Shown: piece by piece, positions 58,901 through 64,000 of the stretch
How the letters are laid out: every line of letters begins with the position of its first letter
Position numbering within the stretch: the stretch's first letter is position 1
Assembly (NCBI RefSeq): GCF_001625195.1
Contig: NC_054389.1
Span: forward strand, 12,396,520-12,460,519
DNA length: 64,000 bases
From: Drechmeria coniospora
Taxonomy: Eukaryota; Ascomycota; Sordariomycetes; Hypocreales; Ophiocordycipitaceae
Reading direction: 5' to 3'
Made by a program: the position numbers and the translations under genes
The notes under the pieces: model-generated
What the model saw: the letters and a program-made list of their open reading frames with translations, nothing else
Told to the model about the DNA's origin: nothing
The model's database searches: none

Positions 58901-60009
58901 CGAGCCATGCCGACGCCGCCGATGACGAGCTCGCCCTCCTCGCCCCATCGCACCGGCCGGTCGTCGGACCCGACGACGGCCATCTTCCAGCCGACGAGGG
59001 GTAGACCGATCCGAACGAGGGGCTCTCCGGCCACCAACGGGGCCGCGCACGTCACGACGGTTGCTTCGGTCGGACCGTACGTGTTCCACACAAACTCGAC
59101 CGTCTTGGCCAGCCGACCGGCGAGCTCGGGGGAGCAGGCCTCGCCGCCGAGGATGAGAAGTCGGACGCCGCGGAGCGTCTCGGTAGGCCACAGCGCCGCG
59201 AGCGTCGGCACCGTCGACACTGCCGAGATGCGTTGCGCCGTCAGGAAGGTGCCGAGGTCGGCGCCGGCCTTGACGAGGGACCTCGGTGCGGGCACGAGAC
59301 AGGCACCATGGCGCCAGGCGAGCCACATCTCCTCGCAGGAGGCGTCAAAGGCTACGGAGAGACCGGCGAGCACACGGTCGCCCGGTCCAAGGCGCCGATC
59401 CTGGGGCATGAAGAGCTCTGTTTCGGCATCGACGAAGGCGGCCGCGCTTCGGTGGCTAACGGCGACGCCCTTGGGCTTCCCGGTCGAGCCCGAAGTGAAG
59501 ATGATCCAGGCGTCGTTTTCCAGGCCCGGCCGGCTTTGCGGCCCGCCTACCGGCACGCCGTGTTTTGTGAGAGTCGCGTTGTCGGTCAGGACGGTGCAGA
59601 CCGAAGCTTCGGTCCAGACGATCTCGGCGCGCTCATCCGGATCGTCGACATCGACCGGGACGTAGGCCGCGCCGGCCGTGATGATTGCGAGAATGCCGAC
59701 ATACAGGTCCAGGGTTCCCGAGGTTACTCGAATGCCGACCCGATCGCCGACGCCGACGCCGACAGCTCTCAGCTGCTCCACGCGGGCTGCTATTCTCTTG
59801 GCCAGCTCGGCATAGGTCAAGCTCGACGTGCCGTTGTCGATGGCGAGGGCGTCGGGGTGAGCCGACGTGGACGCATCGAGTATGTCGACGAGCGTACGAG
59901 ACTCGGCCGGTTGCTGAAAGGGGTATATGGCCAAGTCTCCGCCAAGCACGGGGGACGGCACTTGCGTTAGGGTTTCTTGGCTCATGTCTGCGAGTTGACT
60001 TGCTGACAT
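55999..60009 (-). CDS. NRPS-like epsilon-poly-L-lysine synthetase (Pls/EplS family)
   Basis: One intronless frame encodes 1336 residues. Residues 1-510 are an NRPS adenylation domain: A3 FTSGSTGKPKG (171-181), A4 FDASCEEMW (221-229), A5 NTYGPTE (309-315), A7 YRSGDL (393-398), A10 SGKVDRKAL (499-507). A carrier domain follows with DLGGSS and the pantetheine Ser at 558. From about residue 600 membrane segments alternate with three left-handed beta-helix-like domains (hexapeptide repeats such as ITIGEGARVGSRSTLMPNTV and TTIGAGATVAPSSLV). No condensation or thioesterase domain is present. This A-T-membrane-C1/C2/C3 order and length match bacterial epsilon-poly-L-lysine synthetase (about 1319 residues), which joins lysines at the epsilon amino group at the membrane, and a fungal homologue reported from Epichloe. 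Pocket residues favour lysine. A related beta-poly-amino acid product is possible. Confidence 0.88.
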   Translation of the reverse strand: MSASQLADMSQETLTQVPSPVLGGDLAIYPFQQPAESRTLVDILDASTSAHPDALAIDNGTSSLTYAELAKRIAARVEQLRAVGVGVGDRVGIRVTSGTLDLYVGILAIITAGAAYVPVDVDDPDERAEIVWTEASVCTVLTDNATLTKHGVPVGGPQSRPGLENDAWIIFTSGSTGKPKGVAVSHRSAAAFVDAETELFMPQDRRLGPGDRVLAGLSVAFDASCEEMWLAWRHGACLVPAPRSLVKAGADLGTFLTAQRISAVSTVPTLAALWPTETLRGVRLLILGGEACSPELAGRLAKTVEFVWNTYGPTEATVVTCAAPLVAGEPLVRIGLPLVGWKMAVVGSDDRPVRWGEEGELVIGGVGMARYLDLEKDKVKFAPASVFDGERAYRSGDLVRAEREGLVFIGRNDEQIKLGGRRIELGEIDAALMTLPGVGAAASAIRRSELGMQVLVGYVVRDKGHKVDVAADRELLKHVLPAGLVPMLVAVDDLPVRTSGKVDRKALPWPPPSLPAKDADGRSAFVGTMAWLAERWGRVLGVGPDSPKAHFFDLGGSSLGAAQLVSQLRERVPTLSVADVYENPALEAMATRIDDLSGIKHSERLVKPTPRWVVLVQLFILFFELSFQGLRWLTAVGLTKKFFTLRLGANSWAGQFTGDMPWWLLAVGSAVFLSFPGRLLTTALAARLLTIGITPGSYPRGGWLHIRLWAAERFAGLGNIGSIGGTQWCRRYARMLGCQVGKDAQLHGLPPTTGLASFGAGCAIEPEVDTAGWWLDGDILHVGSITIGEGARVGSRSTLMPNTVLEAYADVPPGTCVQGTVKGPDHVPSPNEKMAATRGQTFWSGFRYTTTLLVMDFFPLFMIAPTLLLTPLLVRDYADFNTVCLALVELTLPGTAIGIILYCAFVISLTRLLSLAMKPGVYSWHSTTAWAAWWTHGLMITARTTLFPIYASLLTPIWLKMLGARIGRNVEASTIVSVPSLLEVDDGAFLADDVLLSPFELGHGQIRLGPSTVGFKTFVGNSAIVEPDIRVPDGVLIGVLGTAPKDVKPGSSWLGRPPMSLPRRVDSPVDEALTFKPPRRLVLARALVESCRLIPLLISGMILTLSGLTMLWFLNTFGIGWSVLAGSGMVIGAGLVASAITTLAKWLLTPVIKPGKQRPLWSSFVWRNELADTFVQCLGVPWFAQACYGTPMLSMWMRTLGAKIGRGVWLESHLLPEAELIQIDAGASVNRGCVLQTHLFHDRLMRLDTVHLEAGATLGPRAITLPGTTIGAGATVAPSSLVMRGEHIPAGTRWRGNPVRPWVEEEAVDTLVDSSDWRSDVTRTSTQRDAFNASIV

Positions 60010-62504
60010 AGCCAGCCGGCGACTTGAGGGTAGTCGACGCCTTTTTGCAAGTGCTTATACGGCGGCACGAGAGGACATGTGCTCCGAGGGAAGACGATGG
60101 ATGGGATCGACGACCTCACGACCGGCGGACTCGCGACATTAAATTGTTCTCTGCACGGGTACACAAGTACATGGTGTACTATTCTCGTCAAGAAGCAATC
60201 CTTCCTGAAGCCAGCGGGTCCCTTCATCCGCGGGACAGAGCAAGCGCAATAACAGATGATTGTCTCAACCGCCCCTGGCAGGGTATTCTTGGCATCCGGC
60301 ATGTCCTTTTTTCTCCGCAGGATCGTGAGCATCTGAGGCCACGATGCTGACGGTGTCCAGGATGCCACGCCAGGGGTATGGGGCACGGGCTGATTCAGGC
60401 ATAAGCGGGCAAGTGAGGGAAAGGCAAGTCACGAAAGCGGTAGCAGACTGTAAGTACGACGTGCTAGAGCAGCAGAAGGACGGGGCTAACCAAGGTGGGT
60501 GTAGGTGTATACGGAGCAGAGTCGACGGACGTGTACGGCCACGACGAGACTCGCTGCTGGCAGCCGTTGCATGCACTAGTTGCATGTACTTTATTTATAA
60601 GCGTGCATGCGCAACGGCCTGCCTGCCTACCGTACCGTACTGGTAGGTGCGCAGTGCCGTTGTATCGACGAGCGGAGCTGAGAGAGCCGGCCTGCTCGTA
60701 GCGGCATGGTGTTGTCTTGACGGCCTACGACCAGGGGCTGAACGATAGGGCTTCATTTGGTGGCGGCATTAGCCGCGGCATTAGCCGAACGCCTACACGC
60801 GGGCCTCGACTTGGACGGCGACCTCGTTCGACGTCGGGCTTGAAGGAGGCTCGATGGGTGCGGGATGCTACGCTCGAGTGCCCGTAGGGCGTGGGAGGCA
60901 CGAGGGTCGTTGGTCAGCTGCCAAGTCTCCAATAGCTGACAGTGCATACACGAAGGTAGGGTGTGCTCGAGAGGTACAAGCAACGGGCGACTCTGACGGT
61001 GGCGTGACTGGGATTCGAAGCACCATATCCTGCGCCGTCGACAGTTGGCCTCGAGCTCTGGGAATTTCCCGATGGGGTCAAGCCAGTAATCGAAACTCGT
61101 CGCGGAAGGTGGTACGAATATGGGCACTTGAAGGAGAAAACCGGCGAGGCTTGCAAAGGATTCGGGCAAGAAGGCATCGGCGGACGCTCGAGGCATCGGA
61201 TCAGCACTAAGAGGTTCGGGAAGCGCATACGGAGACTGGCCGCCGCTCGCGGCATGCAGCTCGCCCCAGCATCGTGCAGCGGCAACTCGGGCTCGTTCCA
61301 AGCTCGAGGAGGAGGATACGGCGACGATGGGCGGGTATGCGCGGAGCCGGGCGTCGGCTAGACCGGCCACCCTTGCGCCGGTGGTCGGGTGTCATTGGCG
61401 AGACGTCGCCTGCCTCTGCCCGTTCCGCCTCTGCTGTGGAGCCTTCCCGGCGCGGCACGACGAGGCAAGGCTTTGATTAGGCCTGTTGTGGCTATTGTTT
61501 CGAAAAAACCCGTGGTATAATTGCTCGAGATATTTTCAGTCCAGGATGCAACCTGTCCGTCGGTGGCACAGACGTCGTCGACGGCAAGCAATTTGCCGGG
61601 CACAGTACAAGCACAAGTACGGCGCGGGTGCGGGTGCGAGCGCGCGCAGGCAGGGCAGGGAGGTGGTACATTGGCGGCACAGGGCGCCGCGATAGCGAAC
61701 CCTCGGCTCAACATATGTCCCGGGCAGCGACGTTGACGAGGTCGTCGAGGCCGGCGAACGGTGACGATGGCCGGTACGTGCGGACGGCAGCGAGCACAAG
61801 GACGGACTGATGGACGGACTGGCGGCACCAGCTTGATCTGCCCAAGCGCGAGCCGGGTTCGTCAGATCAGCCTTACCGGACCGAGGCGCGCAACGTACGG
61901 TCTGCGTTGCCGCGAGGGAGAAGGGCGCGGAGTCGAACAATTGGGCAGAAGATACGGCCCGGCACTGCGCTCCGCACACCCTCAGCACTCGCACGGGACA
62001 TGCGCAGCATGCACTCGGTACACCTGCTTGCAAGCACTCGGTACACCTGCTTGCAAGCACCCTACTTACACCCGCAAGCACAGCACAACTCCGCACGTGC
62101 GAGCACCGTTCGGTGGTGGGCGAAGCTGACCGCTCCGGTCGCACGCAGCCCATTCCGGCAATGATTGGTGCGAGGGACGGCCAATGGCTCGACAGGGTAA
62201 GGGTACATGGCAAGCTGCAGACGGCTGATCCGGGCAGACGAGTGAGGGCGGAGATGGCATCGGTGTCAGCCGGCAGCAGCGTGAGAGTGCCGTCCGGCAT
62301 GACACGCACCCGCTCTGCACCACGGACGGAGACGTACCAGCACTCGTCGAGGCAGGTGCACGAGCACGCATGGCGGCGTCGGAATTTTGGGCGTCGCAAG
62401 AAAGCTACGCTGAAGCGAAGTGAACTGCAGCGGACCAAGGGGGGCAAAAGCAAGGCTTGCCGGGGGTGCTGATGGCAGGGATATCCGGGGAAGGGGGAAG
62501 GGGT

Positions 62505-62632
62505 AGGGCAGGGGAAGGGCAGGGGAAGGGCAGGGGAAGGGCAGGGGAAAGGCAGGGGAAGGACAGGGGAAGGACAGGAGAAGGGCAGGGAAAGGACAGG
62601 AGAAGGGCAGGGAAAGGGCAGGGAAAAGACAG
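62505..62632. repeat. 11-bp G-rich minisatellite, AGGGGAAGGGC units
   Basis: About eleven units of (A/C)AGGGGAAGGG(C/A) lie in tandem. Every unit has two G runs on the plus strand. Confidence 0.93.
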
Positions 62633-63674
62633 AGGGGCTTCTGGGGCGTTCGTCGTACAGGTGCCTGGACGAGCACGCACAGGTGTCTGGACGAGCACGG
62701 TAGTGCACGGGGTCCCGGCACCAGCGGCATCTCGATGCGCAGGAGCTTAATTCGATGCCAAGTGGATGGGGGGAGCGTTCCTGGCCGTCGTCCGCTTAGC
62801 GCTCCGCACTAGCCGTTGGAGCCAGTACCGACGCTCGACGGAAGCAGCTGATTCGCCGTCGCGCCTCGGCCGGCCGCTACGGAGGTCGCTAGCCGCATGG
62901 GGCACCGCCAGCCGCCCTGGCGGGTCCTGCGCAGGGGGCATGCGCCGGACGGCATACGAGGTGAACGGCTCGTCGTCGGGCGGCCAAGTACTGCAATTTG
63001 ATGGGCAATATTCCCCATCCACAGGCAATACGGAGCACTCGGCGCAGTATTAATAGCATGCTGGCTGCGCGCACCTGTCCTGCGCGGACGAGCGCTGGTC
63101 GCAGGCAGTGCGGAGTCGCGGCATGCGGCACCCGCATCAACCGCTAGGCGGGTGTGCACCGATTTGTGCATGCACACGGTGCAAGTATTGGCGCGCCGTG
63201 CAGGTATTGGCGGCACGGATCACGAGCACGGGTGCATGATTGCTTACATGCAAGTACAGCGAGAACGCTACTGGTCTCACGGGTCGAGGTCGGCAAGCAC
63301 ATGCACGTACCGGGGGAGCGGCGAGCGAGGGCATGTACCCGCGAGGATAGGCGCTCCGTACCTGTACATGCAGGCGTCGGTGCTGTACATGGAGGGTACC
63401 GCAGGAGGTGGGTCCGGCGTGAGACGGTACGAACTTTGCACAGCAGCGTCGATGCGAGATCGCGTACCGACCTACCTACTTGGGTAGCTACATTGTATGT
63501 CTCGTCGGTCGCTCGTACATGCATGTACGGAGTACCTGCACGGTATTGCAGTACAAGCCATGCCACGCGAGTGTCGGTGCCGGCGCTCGTACAGCAGATG
63601 GCTTGCACAGTACAGAGTACATTGCTCGTACTTGTACAATACGCGCAAGTACATGCTCGCACTCGGCACGTTGC

Positions 63675-64000
63675 TCAGAATAGCCTGCACGTTGCTCAGA
63701 ATAGCCTGCACATGGCTCGTAGTTGTGCGGAGTAGATGGCTCGCAGTTGTGCTGCACATGGCTCACAGTTGTGCATGGCTCGTAGTTGTACATGGCTCGT
63801 AGTTGTTCAGTACCTGGCTCGCAGTTGTACATGGCTCATGGATGTACAGTACATGGCCCGTAGTTGTACATGGCTCGTAGTTGTACAGGGTCGTAGCTGT
63901 GCAAGGTCGTAGTTGTACAGGCTCGAAGGTGTACAGGCTCGTAGTTGTGCAGGCTCGTAGTTGTGCATGGCTCGTACTGTACATGTACATGGCTCGTACA
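63675..64000. repeat. 17-18 bp degenerate array, ATGGCTCGTAGTTGTAC units, cut by window edge
   Basis: Around 16 units with core GGCTCGTAGTTGT(A/G)C, preceded by two TGCACGTTGCTCAGAATAGC units at 63677-63712. The array continues past the end of the window. Confidence 0.9.

Larger units (their letters stand above)
60010..64000. other. Gene-less, repeat-rich end of window
   Basis: No gene is recognised in 4 kb. 60010-60200 is the promoter of the NRPS-like gene. 61980-62060 has a duplicated ACTCGGTACACCTGCTTGCA element. Two arrays (62505-62632 and 63675-64000) are listed separately. Long frames at 60753-61370 and 61536-62708 (-) run through low-complexity sequence and are not called. Confidence 0.5.

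Noticed and set aside
60995..61045. GGATTCGAAGC resembling a tRNA T-arm
   Set aside because: The flanking bases do not form the T-stem or an acceptor stem on either strand, so no tRNA is called.
60753..61370. 205-codon open frame on the minus strand
   Set aside because: Not low-complexity throughout, but I recognise no family, signal or splice structure; kept only as a note.
61536..62708. 390-codon open frame on the minus strand
   Set aside because: Much of it is the translated G-rich minisatellite, giving Pro/Leu/Ser repeats; no start context or family resemblance.

Overview
The window reads as nuclear DNA of a filamentous ascomycete, most likely a hypocrealean Sordariomycete. The grounds are GC-rich coding sequence, many short introns (about 45-290 bp, mostly GTRNGY...YAG with CTRAC-like branch points), and typical fungal proteins: condensin Cnd1, Cdc7 kinase, Chl1 helicase, Fcp1, a GRIM-19-type complex I subunit and mitochondrial ACP. 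Intergenic DNA is unusually rich in minisatellites and in a dispersed GTACTCCGTAC-type motif. Species is not determined. Exon joins were made by eye from splice signals and family resemblance.

Layout. 0-9.4 kb: the 3' part of a secreted phospholipase C (+), a small two-exon gene (-), a bacterial-looking FAD dehydrogenase (+) and two GT32 glycosyltransferases (both -; an Och1-like Golgi enzyme and a Sur1/Csg1-like sphingolipid mannosyltransferase). 9.2-11.2 kb: four minisatellite arrays. 11.7-20.2 kb: a secreted glycosidase-like protein (-), the GPI de-N-acetylase PIG-L/Gpi12 (-) with a minisatellite in one intron, a Rieske-type protein (+) and a GRIM-19 homologue (+). 20.9-37 kb: a dense block of conserved nuclear genes: Fcp1 (-), condensin Cnd1 (-) divergent from Cdc7/Hsk1 (+), ribosomal protein uL15/L27a (-) and Chl1 (+). 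38-43 kb: an NCS1 purine-cytosine permease (+), a 70-bp repeat array and a bZIP factor (+). 43.1-48.7 kb: gene-poor. 48.7-52.6 kb: a Lee1-like CCCH protein (+) and mitochondrial acyl carrier protein (-). 53.7-60 kb: a small secreted KP4-like killer-toxin family protein (+), convergent with a single-exon 1336-residue NRPS-like enzyme (-). 60-64 kb: repeats and no recognisable gene.

The standout is the 1336-residue enzyme. It has the layout of epsilon-poly-L-lysine synthetase (Pls): adenylation domain, carrier domain, then membrane segments alternating with three left-handed beta-helix-like domains. Its specificity-pocket residues, aligned by eye, closely resemble a lysine code. With the KP4-like gene 1.7 kb away it suggests a small antimicrobial or competition locus. 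The other genes are mainly housekeeping: replication and chromosome condensation (Cdc7, Cnd1, Chl1), transcription (Fcp1), mitochondria (GRIM-19, ACP) and secretory or membrane glycoconjugates (two GT32 enzymes, PIG-L).
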